From NCBI GenBank assembly GCA_001465935.1, contig LNKV01000005.1:992001-1056000 (forward strand): a stretch of DNA of 64,000 nt, in the 5' to 3' direction. The DNA is from Clarireedia homoeocarpa (lineage: Eukaryota; Ascomycota; Leotiomycetes; Helotiales; Rutstroemiaceae). A program made the translations under genes and the position numbers. Of this stretch, positions 24,301 to 36,889 are shown one piece after another (the first letter of the stretch is position 1; the number at the start of each line of letters is the position of its first letter). The notes beneath the pieces were generated by a model, which was given only the letters and a program-made list of their open reading frames with translations, made no database searches and was not told the DNA's origin.

Positions 24301-24757
24301 CATCCTTCGAAATCACAGTTGAATATCTGCTTTGGGGTGTGATTTAACTGATGGCGGTATCTGTAAGAATGAAAAGGTTAGCATTCAGCTACTACATCAT
24401 GCTTCAATTGTGCGAATCTTACAGGTGCTCTGCTCGAGAATAACTCTTTCCACAGCCTTCAGAGGGGCATTCGAATTTCTTATCTAGGCCTTTACGGCTC
24501 CGCCTCCGCTTGCGTGTCGGCTCTTCCTCTCCAGATGAATGCACATCTAGAGTTTCGCCATGAGAAGACTCCCCTTCGTCTTTATTCTTAGGTGCAATGC
24601 GACTTCTGCGCCGACCACGATTTTTGTCGTCACTTTCTCCGTTGGACCGCCGCTGCAGAGTGGTATCAGACATTGGAGCCATGGAGGATGCGTCGATTTG
24701 AGACATAATGTTCGACGTAGAAAAAGTGAGAGGTTGCGCAGTTAATATTGAAGTCAT
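21380..24757 (-). CDS. C2H2 zinc-finger transcription factor with Fungal_trans domain (1066 aa)
   Basis: Four exons on the minus strand, 24423-24757, 23413-24360, 23009-23352 and 21380-22953, encode up to 1066 aa. After an acidic/basic N-terminus (RKRRRSRKG) come two C2H2 fingers, with the first intron inside finger 1: FECPSEGCGKSYSRAEHLYR and FNCDFEGCMRTFVRQDLCNR, each closing with HX3-4H. A ~400-aa Ser/Gln/Pro-rich linker follows. The C-terminal half is a fungal-specific transcription-factor middle-homology domain: SYWYHFNEQVPILHKPTFSP, then LLLIAMMAIGASCLD, and later WVFQALLLLELYEKM and TRRAAFAAFIIDSTHATMFG. The pairing of C2H2 fingers with this domain occurs in several fungal regulators, and I cannot name the orthologue. 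The start could also be the ATG at 24706 (MSQIDASSMAPM), which would shorten it by 17 residues. Confidence 0.88.
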
Positions 24758-27101
24758 AGTATCATCATATAAATATCGCGAAAACACTGGTGTCTTTTCC
24801 ACATAGGCTGCTTATAGCTTTTGCGAAATCGACCTTCGGCGCATTGGTAGCGGAATGAGATTACTCTACTGTGACCGAGGTCAGAATATGAATTGAGCAT
24901 AGTATTTATGAAGGGAAAACGCAACGCAACAACGCGACAAGTCAATAGTTCTTGGCTAGCTAGCCATATCGCACAGCAGGATTTGCCAGTACTTTTGTGC
25001 ACATTAAGTGTCGTCGGATATGTGCTGCAAGTCCTCTGGTCAGGTTTTTTCGAAGCTCTATGTCGGACAGATAAGGATGATGGAGGAGTTGCAACGTGGG
25101 ATATGGACAAGGTCATGCACGGGAAAAGCGCGCTGACCGGATGAAGGATCGGACAACGCGCATATGGCGCTTGATCGAAGGTAATCAGAGCAAGGGAAGA
25201 GTGGGAGAAGGTTGAGAAGTAACGCAAGGTGCAACTTTACAACGGTAAGAAGCGCTTTTGCACTCACAATGTACTTGTGCTTATGCTCGTGCTCGTGCCC
25301 GAAGGATGAAGAGGGGACGAAGCGTGATGCCTTGCTAGTCTGATCTCCGTTTATTTTCGTACGGGGCCGGAACCTTCTTTTAGCGGGTCGCAGCACAGAT
25401 GCGGGACTCCCAACAGCTGTCAATCCCTTAGATTGGCCTTGGAAGATGAGCGCGCGCTGCGTGGGTTACCGTAAACCATCGGCTTATATCGGTCGGCTCG
25501 GCCAGTTGGGTCGAAGTCGACGCTCTTTGCGGGGAAGAATGGTTTGTGCTTTAGTTGCTTGGGTTGCTTTACTTCGTAGGTCAGGTCTCACCGGATGTCT
25601 AGGAATGTCGAGGGTCGAGCCTTTTTGGAGACGAAAGGCCCGGATTTTCTGTCGGGTCCTGGCGTGATGATTGATTTAATCCGTCCTGGGTAAAAGGGAG
25701 TAGATGAATGAGTTTTTCCAGCAGCCGGACTGGGAAAAGTCTTCCTGGTTATTAGATTTTATATTGCATGTTGCAACTTGCAAGAGCAGGCAGAGGAGGT
25801 GTGCGTTCCTGAGGAACGGTGGCTTCCAATGGTTGGTGGGACGGTCCATGAATTTAACCTTGAAAAAGTTCATTTAATCAGCTGCACGCTTTTCTCCTTC
25901 ACTACTGTGCCGTGCATGTCTCAAATAGTCCGCCTACTTCTGTCGATGTTTGCTTTTTCCAAGTGCCTAGCACTGCACTGTACCTTACGCTTTTCAACCA
26001 AAAAGAAGCCCTGGAAAGACGCCGACGTCGGGTGCTCGGGAATTTGATAGGAAGGTATAGATTCTTTTGATAGGAAGGTATAGATTCCATGTGTTGCACG
26101 TTTTTGCACTTCATTGATTCCGATTGTTCCAATTGTTCCACGTTCTTTGGAGAGACTAAAAGAAAAAAAATAGAAAACCTGTTGGCACCCACGTGGAAGG
26201 GGCCTACTGCCTGCTGAGCACCATCTACAGTATAGGGAAGATCACATATTGTTTGGCGCCGAAAAGCCTAGTCACCTATGCCGAGCTCGCAACATCTACA
26301 GCAGAAAGGAAAATTTGCAAGGAAGAAATGAGGGACTTTTGAGACTCCTTGCAATTCTGAAGGAAGGCCGTCTGTCGGGACTGATTCGGAGCTTGATATT
26401 TGGACCAGGCATTTGCTTTTTTCCATCCAAAGGGAAAATTTTTTCACAGTATGTCGCCGCCCTCCGCCCTCCGCCATAGCTGGAATCCATGGCATTGGTC
26501 CTCGAAGTCCCTGATCGCAGCAAGTCCGTGATCGCAGCATAAATGGCGGTCCCGAAATATGCAGTTTGATGCCGGGTGCATATGCTGGTGTGTATAGTAG
26601 ATGCAAAAGAAAGAGATGCAAGGTACTGGGAAGCGCTACGAAGTACAGTAGAAGAAAGTCGAGGTACTTCAAGTACGACTTTGACGACTTTTCGAGTGCT
26701 GGTGCTGGGCAGCTCCGTTACAGGACATATCCGCGGAAGTGTCGATCCACCCACCACTCACAGTCGAGCTGGAGCTGGAATCCGGGGTACAGTTATCGCG
26801 TAATGCACTTCTACGGTACCCTTAAACTTTATCCCTTAACCTATCGTGCCTATCCTGATTCCTGAAGGTTTTCTTGTCAGTACGAGGTAGAACTAGTTCC
26901 ACTGCAGCTAATCAGCCAGTCAGCCAGTCAATCATGACATCCTGCCGACCGACTACCTCTACCCTTTTTTTCCAACATCCTTTTTGAAAGAGCTCACTCA
27001 TACTTGATCTGGCTTCTGAAAAAGGAAAGCTGCACACTCGATTTCGCATTCGCAGCATACACTTCGATATTCATACTTGTTACTCACCGACGTCATCCGT
27101 C
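24758..27101. other. Long divergent intergenic region (2.3 kb)
   Basis: This separates the C2H2 factor (minus) and SAP30 (plus). Several overlapping short frames occur on both strands, none with a domain. The length suggests an extended regulatory region and leader for the transcription factor; the upstream short ATG frames could be uORFs. An 18-bp direct repeat GATAGGAAGGTATAGATT lies at 26047-26064 and 26070-26087. Confidence 0.45.
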
Positions 27102-27748
27102 ATGGGAAAGACATCCCGTCCACAGCCTGATGATTCAGAAGCATCAAGCACCAAAGAGAAGATCCCGACCAACGCCAGCAATGCAACAAATGGGAAGAAT
27201 CGGCGCGCAGTCGCAAATGCTGCAGGAGCACCAGGGAACGCTACCTCTCTTCTAGCAACAAGTGCAGTTGCGGCAGCGTCAGGAAGCAATCCCGAAAGCA
27301 CTCCTGGTGTAAGTTCCACGGATACTGTACGCAAGGCACAGAGCACAGTAGCTAACTTGCACAATGTAGATTCAATGGTCAACTTTCGACCCTTCCGTTC
27401 TCCACGGTTATCGATACGAGTGGAGGATGAGCACACCGGCGGCTTTCAACAGTTCATACAATCAGGTCGTTCTCTCGCGATCAAGTATCGGTCGCATGTC
27501 ACCAACAATGGCGAGAAAGAAAGAGCAACGTAGGCAGAGCAAAGATCAATTGGCAAATGCTATTCGCAAACATTTCAACAGCTTGGGTGTTATAGAGAAT
27601 GAGGTGATAATCGACTTCTTGTACAAAGTCCGACATCAAGGTTAGTAGATTGAAAGATTGCACAGTGTCAAATCATGCTGACTGACTGGACCCAGACAAG
27701 AACTTCCGAATGTACTTCGCGCCTCATTTACAACAACGTCCACGCTGA
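27102..27748 (+). CDS. SAP30: SAP30-type Sin3-binding protein (histone deacetylase complex subunit)
   Basis: Three exons, 27102-27308, 27370-27640 and 27696-27748, give 176 aa. The N-terminal ~69 residues are a low-complexity Ala/Asn/Ser region. Exon 2 carries the Sin3-binding module: IQWSTFDPSVLHGYRYEWRM, then RMSPTMARKKEQRR, then DQLANAIRKHFNSLGVIENE and VIIDFLYKVRHQDKNFRMYF. This matches the SAP30 Sin3-binding domain of fungal homologues. In the family, SAP30 stabilises the SIN3-Rpd3/HDAC1 large corepressor complex. The yeast protein is 201 aa, so the size fits; the zinc-finger region of animal SAP30 is absent here, as usual in fungi. A PAH-domain gene lies about 8 kb upstream, but no direct link is shown. 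Confidence 0.88.
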
Positions 27749-28248
27749 TCAGTCACTCTGGATCGCTGAGATTAGATATTCCATACGAGGAATTTTTATG
27801 GGTCATCAACATTGAATATACTGGAGTTATAGGTCATGGATATTGCTACGAGCAAGGAGTATATATGGGCATACAACTGGATATACAGGAAGATACCAAT
27901 AATTGCACAATGCACTGTTACAGCCTGTAATAGGGCAATTTATGTAATCCAAAGATTATAGCTATTCTAGATAGTAGAATAAATCGTTTGTTCAATTGCT
28001 CAAACAGAAAATAGATGCGCTAAATTCGAGACCTCGGGTTTGTAACCGGCGCCCCAACCTTAGGCCCTCTCTAACCAATCAGCGGCTTGGCATTTCTCTG
28101 CCTTGCGACGAGGGGAAAAAAAAAAGTTAAGAGCTTTCCAGAACAGTCTGTGAAGACTCGATACAACCTTTTTATACCTTTCTCTACTGGACACAATTAT
28201 TTAACTGGATTTAGATTTTGCACCTTCCTTAATATTTGTACCGCAAGT
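27749..28248. other. Intergenic, promoter of MDJ1
   Basis: This holds the 3' region of SAP30 and the AT-rich promoter and leader of MDJ1. No other gene is seen. Confidence 0.4.
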
Positions 28249-29965
28249 ATGAAAACCGGTACTGCAGGGCTTTTGACAAGGGCCGCCACTCCATCACGAA
28301 TTATATACTCCGCACCTGCAAGTCGACATCGACCTCTTGCGGATAACGTTTGCAGGCAATCGCAGAGCCGGCCAATATCATCATTCTGTGAACCGACAAG
28401 TAGGATCAAGTCTTCCCGCCAGAATGCAAGATCAGGGACTTTACAAAAACGGGTGCGTTCTTACCACAAGTCTTAAAAATTCTTACTTGAGAAACACATA
28501 CTAATCCATTCTCTTTAGCTGTTCCATGCCTCATCAAGATTACAAGTTACAAAGAATCCCTATGAAGTCCTGGGTGTAGACAAGGGCGCATCTGCTGCTG
28601 CTATTAAAAAGGCATATTACGGGCTCGCAAAGAAGTACCACCCAGATACGAATAAAGATGATCCGAACGCCAAAGACAAATTCGCAGAAGCTCAATCTGC
28701 ATATGAACTTTTGACCGATCCACAAAAGAAAGCCGCTTGGGATCAATTTGGGGCTTCAGCATTTGACCAAGGAGCTGGAGGTGGACCCGGACCCGGACCC
28801 GGTGGAGATCCATTCGGCGGTGCAGGACCCTTTGGAGGGGGTGGAGCAGGCGGATTTCCTGGAGGAGGTTTTGGAGCCGACTTTAACTTTGAAGATCTTT
28901 TCAGGGGTTTCACTGGAGGCAGGAGGGGCAGGAGCGGAGGTCGCAACCCGTTTCAACAGGAAGAAATACTTGTCGGAGATAGCATTGAAGTCCAGACGAA
29001 CATCTCGTTTGCAGAGGCTGCGAAAGGCACCAGCAAGACCATTAATATATCCCCACTGACGACCTGCAAAACATGCACGGGGACCGGGATGAAGCCAGGG
29101 ACGAAACGATCAGAGTGTAAGTCATGCGGGGGGACCGGGACACGCGTGCACTTTATGTCCGGTGGATTTCAAATGGCCACGACATGTGGTGCCTGTGGAG
29201 GTCAAGGGGTGTCTATACCGCCTGGAGGAGAATGTCGAACTTGTTCTGGAAATGGTGTCGTGCGCGAACGTAAGACTATTAATGTCGATATACCAGGAGG
29301 TATTGAGGACGGCATGCGACTCAAGTTGGAAAACGAAGGTGACGCACCAGCTACCGGCAATGCTGTCGATCCGGATACTCGGACCAAACCTGGAGACCTT
29401 TATGTACTTGTGAGAGTAGCCACAGATCCTAAATTCAGTCGTTCAGGGTCAAATATTTTGTATACCGCTACAATTCCATTGACGACTGCATTACTAGGTG
29501 GCGAGGTCAAAATCCCAACTTTGGACGGGGATGTCAATGTCAAAGTCGCCACGGGAACCGGCACTGGGGACAAGATCACGTTAGCAGGAAAAGGCATGAA
29601 GAAATTGGAAGGCCGTAGAGGAGGAACCGGAGATTTGAAGGTCGAGTTCAAAGTCAACATGCCGAAATATCTCAGCGCCAATCAACGAACAATCGTGGAA
29701 ATGCTTGCCGACGAGATGGGTGATAAGACTGCGAAGCGAATCATGAATGTTGGTCGTTCTTCGTAAGTTCAGTGTTACCTTCTCAAGCTCTACCAAAATC
29801 TGACGGCGCAGGTCGTCTTCTCCAAACGATACCGCAAACCACAAACATGAAGGTTTTCTGAAATCATTTTGGCACAAATTCACAAATGGCGATTCATCTT
29901 CAGGTGGAAGTCAGGAAGGGGAGAGCTCGCCAAATAGTGGCTCGAATGACAAGAATAAGAAGTGA
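28249..29965 (+). CDS. MDJ1: Mitochondrial type I DnaJ co-chaperone (Mdj1)
   Basis: Three exons, 28249-28452, 28519-29762 and 29812-29965, encode 533 aa. The first ~75 residues are rich in Arg and Ser and lack acidic residues, as in a matrix presequence. The J-domain follows (KNPYEVLGVDKGASAAAIKK, with the HPD in KKYHPDTN), then a Gly/Phe-rich stretch with GPGPG repeats. Four zinc-binding CXXCXGXG motifs are visible: CKTCTGTG, CKSCGGTG, CGACGGQG and CRTCSGNG. The C-terminal substrate domains include VDIPGGIEDGMRLKLENEG and TLDGDVNVKVATGTGTGDK. In the family, Mdj1 delivers unfolded matrix proteins to Ssc1 and helps degradation by the Lon protease; genes for both partners are in this window. 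The C-terminus has a Ser/Asn-rich extension encoded by the last exon. Confidence 0.97.
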
Positions 29966-31580
29966 AAGCCATTTGCTGTAAAATAAAACGGCGCCGGCAT
30001 GCCAAAGTGTGTAAGCATAGCGGGGGCATAGGTAGAGCGTGGCGTCTCTCTAGAGGTACGAATAATGGCTGTCAATTACTCAAGCGTGTCTTGCAGTATG
30101 CATGTATTAGAATATGTTTATGACCTAGATTTTAGTTGTATAATGAACGATTATCTCAACTCACGGAAGCTTGCAAGATACCTACAACTAATGTGCCTTG
30201 AATGAAATGTATTCTACCCGTCCACCAGGGGGTACCGCAAAAGAAGTATCAGATATGGGTGCCGAAAAGAGTCGTCACAGAAGGTTCCGGTCTACCTCGC
30301 TAGCCGTTGTGCTGCAGTGTGACGAGTTCAGGAGAGACGGGAATTCTTATCAATGAGAGGATTCTTCCATAATCGCAGTTGTGATGACTTCAGTCTGCAT
30401 CTGTACCGGACGTCCGTTGGCTGCATATTGTGTACCAGGCGATGCACCTAAGCTGTAGCATTAGTGACACAGGGGAAAATACTCCCCGGTGTCAACTCCT
30501 GTTTGAACCGCAAGGAGTTGTAAGATTAGGATATGTATGAAATCTCGCGATGACGGGTTTGCTGTGCCTGACTCGTCCGCTCGGGTCGAGCCACTTGGGA
30601 GATTGGGCGCTTAGCATATACGCCGACACCCTATGAATTGAGGTAACCCATCAACGGTATCATCAAACATGCTGTGTACACCTGGTTGAATGGAATTCGT
30701 TGCATCTCGACGTATCGTAGAATCATCTAGAATCATAACAGCTCCCGTGCCTTCTTAGACTTGGAGGGGGGGCTATATCTCTCTTCTTTGTGTTTGTTTG
30801 TTCCTTTCTCCAAATCAGTGTGGTGCAGTTTTGATAGCAACACCTGGTGGTTTCGAGTCTTGCGAAAAAACGATGAGAGAACAAAAACCCGCGCATAACG
30901 AATCTGCCACAATATTAATATGTAGATTATGAGTTTGATGTTACTCACATTCAATAGCATATTATCCGTATTGGTACCAACCAATTTCGGCGCTTATCGT
31001 ACTTGATCTGGGCCTTCCCAAAGGCCGCAGTTTAAAGGCCGCAGTTTAAAGACGAGTTTTCTGCATGTTGCAGCTTTCCCGCTGCAGGCAAGCAAGCACG
31101 AAGCAAGGTTATTTGTTTAGGTATTTTCAGGCCTCGTTCGTCCCACATTCGTAGCATCCACATCCACAGCACAAAATTACTGAAAGCTTGGCCACCCTGC
31201 TTCGTAGACTTCCACCCAGTCACCTCTTTTAATGTCGTACATCTATCTCTGTTCACACCTTTAAATCATAGTTTACTATTCTATTCTGATGACAATGCCA
31301 TACATGAGTGAACTTTTGCGCAAGGATCGGATCACCCTCTCGAGATATTTCACTGTAAAATAAAGCAACAAATCTGACCGACGACAACCCCTCCTTCCCA
31401 CCGCTTTTCCCTCCATCTACGACTCCAAACAGCGTACGAACGGCGCTATTGATCGTCACTCTGTCACCCGCCTGAGCTGCAACTAGCCCACATATCTAGA
31501 CCTTGTTCGACTCGTCTGCAAAATATCCTTTGGGGCACATATTGTGTTGGGTCGGCCATCCCAAGTGTTCGACAATCAGG
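29966..31580. other. Intergenic between MDJ1 and BRO1
   Basis: These 1.6 kb carry no convincing gene. A short direct duplication (AAGGCCGCAGTTTAAA, twice at 31020-31051) is present. Open frames on the minus strand (30733-30984, 31032-31256, 31253-31459) have no domain and poor starts. Confidence 0.45.
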
Positions 31581-34500
31581 ATGCAAGCACCGATGATTTC
31601 GGTGCCATTAAAGGCCACGAATGAGATAGACTGGATACAACCCCTAAAGAACTATATCAGAACAACGTATGGAGATGATCCGGAACGGTATGCGGAAGAA
31701 TGCGCCACGCTCAACCGGTTACGACAGGACATGCGAGGGGCCGGCAAGGACAGTGCTGCGGGAAGAGATCTATTGTACAGATATTATGGCCAACTGGAAC
31801 TACTAGACCTGCGGTTCCCCGTGGATGAGAATCATATAAAGATTTCTTTTACTTGGTAAGAATCTGCCGGAAACTTGGGCTATCCGATCTTGGAATCCAA
31901 ACTGACATTATTTCGAGGTTCGATGCATTTACGCACAAACCTACGTCGCAGTATTCCCTGGCTTACGAAAAGGCTTCCATAATCTTCAATATATCTGCTG
32001 TGCTATCATGCCATGCAGCGCATCAAAATCGATCAGAGGATTCGGGCCTCAAAACGGCATATCATTCTTTTCAAGCATCTGCGGGAATGTTCACCTATAT
32101 CAACGAGAATTTCCTACATGCACCCTCAACCGATCTCAGTCGAGAAACCGTCAAGACTCTGATCCAGATTATGCTCGCCCAAGGTCAGGAAGTATTCTTA
32201 GAGAAACAGATTGCCGACGGGAAGAAGGTCGGACTACTAGCAAAACTTGCTAGCCAAGCAGGTTATCTGTATTCTCAGGCGCTCGAGGGCACGCAAGAAA
32301 ATGTCAACAAGGCTATCTTTGAGAAGGTCTGGCTTCTAGTAGTACAGGTGAGTACTTTATATCCCGCTCAACGCCGTATACAAGGGCAATGCGCTCGTAT
32401 TCTACCCAGATGATAGACTTGATTCAAATTGTAACACTTCAACTCTACAGATTAAAGCAAACTACATGACATCTCTAGCTCAGTATTACCAAGCGCTTGC
32501 AGATGATGATGCAAACTCACATGGAGTCGCGATTTCTCGATTGCAAGTAGCTGAAACTGCATCGAAAGACGCCAATAGACTTGCCAACAGTTTTCCAGGG
32601 AATGTACCTGCTAACTCTAACTTCACAACCGAAACCGGCACTGCCCTCATTGAGATTAATAGACGCCATCTAACCAATGTCCAAGAGAAACTTGCTGAAC
32701 TCACCAAAGACAATGACTATATTTATCACCAAACCATACCGGCCGAGGCCGCTCTCACAGTAGTTCCTAAGCTACCTGCAGCAAAAGCAATACCGGTTAG
32801 CGAGCTCTATGCTGGTCAAGATATCCAGCGCATTACAGGCCCTGATATCTTTCAAAAAATAGTGCCCATGGCTGTGACAGAATCAGCAAGTTTATATGAT
32901 GAGGAGAAAGCAAAATTAGTACGGGCCGAAACAGAGCGTGTGGAAATAGCAAATAGCGAAATGGCGGCTAGTCTTGACTATTTGAGATTACCTGGAGCTT
33001 TACAAGTGATCAAAGGCGGATTTGACCAAGAATTAAGTGGAGGCGACGATTTCAGGGGTTGGTGCGATGATTTAGCTGGCCACACGGCTCCTATGACAAT
33101 TTTTAATTCTTTAAGAACCAGTAAGGAAGCTATAATAGCCATGCTGGACAAGAGCAGCAAACAATTAGATATGGAGGAGAGCGTTTGCGAAAAGATGAGG
33201 TCGAAGTACGAAGGAGAGTGGACACAGCAACCGAGCTCGAGGTTAACATCAACGCTGCGCAACGATATTCGAAACTATCGTGAGGCTCTTGAAGAAGCCG
33301 CGCGTAGTGACAACCAGTTATACTCAAAAATCTGTCAACATGAGGTTGACTTTGATGAGATGCGGTCCGCTGGTGAACTGGGCGAGTCCGATGTTCTGTT
33401 CCAGAAAGCCCTGATTCAAGTTGGGGGAAGATCGAGGAGTACGACTAGCCCAAGCAGCCGAGAAGGGAATCTGCTCGACGATGATTTCGATGACGGAAAG
33501 AAGAGCGTCGCAGAACAAATCGCTAAGGTTGAGGATATTCTGAAGAAGCTGAATCTTATCAAGCGCGAAAGGTCACAAGTACTGAAAGACTTGAAAGAAA
33601 AGGTATGTAAAATGAAGTAAAGTTCTTTTAGAAAAATTTGTCTAATTGTCGGCTAGGCACATAACGATGACATATCTCACGTTCTCATCTTAAACAAGAA
33701 ATCAATTTCGAATTATGAATCTCAGCTATTTCAAGCAGAGCTTGAGAAATTCCGACCTCATCAAAGCCGTCTCCTTGCTGCAAATCACAAGCAATCTTCG
33801 TTGATGAAGGAGCTCACATCCACGTTTAATGACCTCTTACAAGACAAGCGCGTTAGGGCAGAACAGAGTAAATACGAAAGCATTACACGACAACGATCAT
33901 CTGTAATGTCAAAGTACAAAAGAGTTCATCAAGAATTTCTTGATCTACAGGCGGGCCTCGAAAGTGCCAAACGATGGTACGAGGAAATGAAAGATACCGT
34001 CAACAGCCTAGACAAGAATGTTGAGACATTTGTGAACAACCGTAGGTCTGAGGGTGCGCAACTTCTAAACCAGATCGAGCAAGATCGAGCGAGCAATGCC
34101 AGTGGCCACGCTGACAGGGAACGTGAGCGGCTGAGAGGACTAATGGAACGAATGTCTATGGACCCTTCAACTTCCCCTTCATCCAACAAGCCGCCGCGTG
34201 GCTACGGTTCTACATCTCCATCAACTCGATACCCTTCGCAAAATATTACGGGTCAGTATCAGGTCCCCACGTCACCTCCTCCACAGACAACTTCTGCGCA
34301 ACCAGGACGGCCCCCAATCCCAGCCTCTGCCAACGGAGGAGGATATTATCCTCAGCAACAGCAACCTCCACGGGCGGATCCGTACAGTCATATTCCAAAA
34401 ACCACCTCTCCTTACGGGGGCTACAATCCAGCCATGCATTCACGTGATTCCTCACAGCCTATATCTCCACCACCGACCCAGACTCAGTTCGCACGATCAC

Positions 34501-34811
34501 CTCCACCCACCCAAACCCACTTCGCCCGCTCCCCTCCGCCGACGCAAACTCAGTTTCCACAAACTCAACATCCGTATACAACGATGGCACCACAACAACC
34601 TGGCCAACAGCAATATGTTCCTCCTGGATACGTTCCTCCTCCACCTCCACCAGGACCACCGCCATTGGGACCACAACAGACATTTCACCACCCTAGTGGC
34701 TCCACATCAGGGCGGAGTGAGTATGGCTATGGCAACAATACCTCACATGCACGTAATACCTCGCAGCAGAGCTCGAGTGATCCTTGGGCTGGACTAAACG
34801 CATGGAAGTAA
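31581..34811 (+). CDS. BRO1: BRO1-domain ESCRT-associated vacuolar sorting protein
   Basis: Four exons, 31581-31855, 31918-32347, 32451-33602 and 33657-34811, encode 1003 aa. The N-terminal BRO1 domain (~1-390) includes LYRYYGQLELLDLRFPVDEN, SLAYEKASIIFNISAVLSC and YMTSLAQYYQALADDDA. A V-shaped coiled domain follows from about 400 to 770. The C-terminal ~200 aa are Pro/Gln/Ser-rich with three repeats of the type SPPPTQTQFAR, and the protein ends in DPWAGLNAWK. The family recruits the ubiquitin hydrolase Doa4 to ESCRT-III (Snf7) during multivesicular-body sorting in the cytosol at endosomes. The start MQAPMISVPLKATNEIDWIQ fits Bro1 rather than the paralogue PalA/Rim20. An in-frame non-ATG extension upstream was not used. 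Confidence 0.94.
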
Positions 34812-35889
34812 TGTACTTAATAGTTTCTTCCGCAGTCCGCAATGCGTGTACGTGGGCCATAGCGGGACGAATAGCCCAATCAGCTATTCGGAAGGCGGCG
34901 CCGAGGAGGAGCGAGAAGTGCTAGATGAACAGGCGGTACTGATGGGTAGCCCCTAGGATACGGAGAAAGGAACATGGCATGCATTTGTATCAGTGAGAGA
35001 GGGCGTGTCATTGCACAACTGTTGAATTCAGGACTCTCCTTAAACAGATTGTAGACATACTTGAAGCTCGGTCACTCTGATGGTGTGGATTGTAAAGTTA
35101 TGATACCGGAAGCCGCGGGATGATGAAGTATAAAATAATCCTAGGAATGAATGAAGACGTTGACTGATTAATTAGTTGGCAAAAGAAAAGAAAGTGATAT
35201 AATCTGCGCTTCGCTTGACACCATGTATGCGCGGCTGCTCCTAAAAGTTGAAGAATCTACGAATAGTTTATACCTTGATATTCCGTAATGCCACATACCA
35301 TTTCAGTCGTTAAATGACAAGAGAAAAGGCCATAAGTTACAGTTTAACATTGGACACCCTGCTAAGGTTTGCTTATAGATTTGAAAGTATGACAGTAGGC
35401 TTATCTCCGACCCATGTTCTCCGGTGCAGAAAACTGGCCTCCGATCTCACTGGCGAAGGTCTATAGAACCTCATGAACCTAAAACTAATGGATGGTCAAC
35501 TATTCTATCTTTTCCCTAAGGTTGTTGGAAAAGCCAATTGCAATGCACTCCTAACTGATATGGGAATCGGCCCCTTCTCCGTAGTTGAGATTCTGCTCCG
35601 TGCTGAACGGAATTACGTTTTACTGGGCACTCGGGCTTATGAGAAGTCTCGACAGCTTAGCAAGCTAAATTTGTTACAACTTACTAACTTATTGCTATTT
35701 GCATTCGTATTCTGACATCTTTTCTCCTTCACAGTATCGGATTCTCTCATCGGGACATCTTTGGTCATTTGTACTGTACTTTTGATTTGTTCATGTTATA
35801 TTCTATTTAACCTAACCTAGTCTTCAGTCGCTTGTTTTTGGGTCCCGTGACAGAGAGGCATTGCAAACTTTCTTTTTTATCCCACGTCA

Positions 35890-36200
35890 AATATATCGTA
35901 TTGCTCCATCTCTATTTCTATCGCCATCTCGATATCCCTCCATTTTTTATCGCCATCTCAATATCCTTTCATCTCTATCACCATCTCGATATCCTTCTAT
36001 TTCCATTACTATCTCGATATCCCTCTAGTTTTATCGCTGTCTCGATATCCTTTCATCTCTATTGTTATCTCGATATCCCTCTATTTCTATCGCCATCTCG
36101 ATATTATCTATCTCTATCGCACAATCTCTATTACAACTATACGAGCATTGTCTTTCTATCACTATCTCTATATCTATCTTTATCGCACAATCTATTACGA
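35890..36200. repeat. Degenerate ~20-28-bp tandem repeat (TATCGCCATCTCGATATCC type)
   Basis: More than eight imperfect copies built around ATCTCGATATCC alternate with TTTCTATCGCC/TTTTATCGCC segments. The copies have drifted and their lengths vary. The 139-aa frame across it is a Leu/Ser/Tyr translation of the repeat. Confidence 0.8.
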
Positions 36201-36261
36201 CTATACAAGTACGACAACTTTGGTGGTAGTTACGTTCTTCGGCACCTGTAGGTAGATAGAT

Positions 36262-36705
36262 CTTGAGTCTCCTCTACTAGGCTAGCTAGGAATCACCTCT
36301 TGTAGGCTGGTCAAATGCTACCTGTAGTAGGTAGGCCTTGAGTCTCCTCTACTAGGCTGGCTGAGAATCACCTCTTGTAGGCTGGTCAAATGCTACCTGT
36401 AGTAGGTAGGCCTTGAGTCTCCTCTACTAGGCTGGCTGAGAATCACCTCTTGTAGGCTGGTCAAATGCTACCTATAGTAGGTAGGCCTTGAGTCTCCTCT
36501 ACTAGGCTGGCTAGGAATCACCTCTTGTAGGCTGGTCAAATGCTACCTATAGTAGGTAGGCCTTGAGTCTCCTCTACTAGGCTGGCTAGGAATCACCTCT
36601 TGTAGGCTGGTCAAATGCTACCTGTAGTAGGTAGGCCCTGAGTCTCCTCTACTAGGCTGGCTGAGAATCACCTCTTGTAGGCTGGTCAAATGTCACCTGT
36701 AGTAA
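36262..36705. repeat. 75-bp minisatellite, six tandem copies
   Basis: The unit starts CTTGAGTCTCCTCTACTAGG and includes AATCACCTCTTGTAGGCTGG and TGCTACCTGTAGTAGGTAGG. Copies begin at 36262, 36337, 36412, 36487, 36562 and 36637, an exact 75-bp period. They differ by a few substitutions (GCTAGCTAGG/GCTGGCTGAG, CTGTAG/CTATAG). The last copy decays at about 36705, and a partial unit precedes the first. Confidence 0.95.
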
Positions 36706-36889
36706 AGAGATAAAGTATCTTCTTCTTACAACGAGTCTATTTTCTAGGTGGATATATTGTTGAGGACAGTATTTCAAAGCCTTTTATTCTGCTCTTCTTG
36801 GTATTATCTCATTACTTATCGGAATAGCTTAGCACTAACAATTCTTTTCCAGGCGTCCTATCTTGAATACCGTGTAACAACAGGTTGCC

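Larger units (their letters stand above)
34812..36889. other. Intergenic, left part of a repeat-rich island
   Basis: After the BRO1 3' end the sequence becomes AT-rich, with a short orphan frame (35473-35715, not called), a degenerate pyrimidine-rich repeat and then a 75-bp minisatellite. No conserved gene is visible in these 2.1 kb. Confidence 0.5.
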
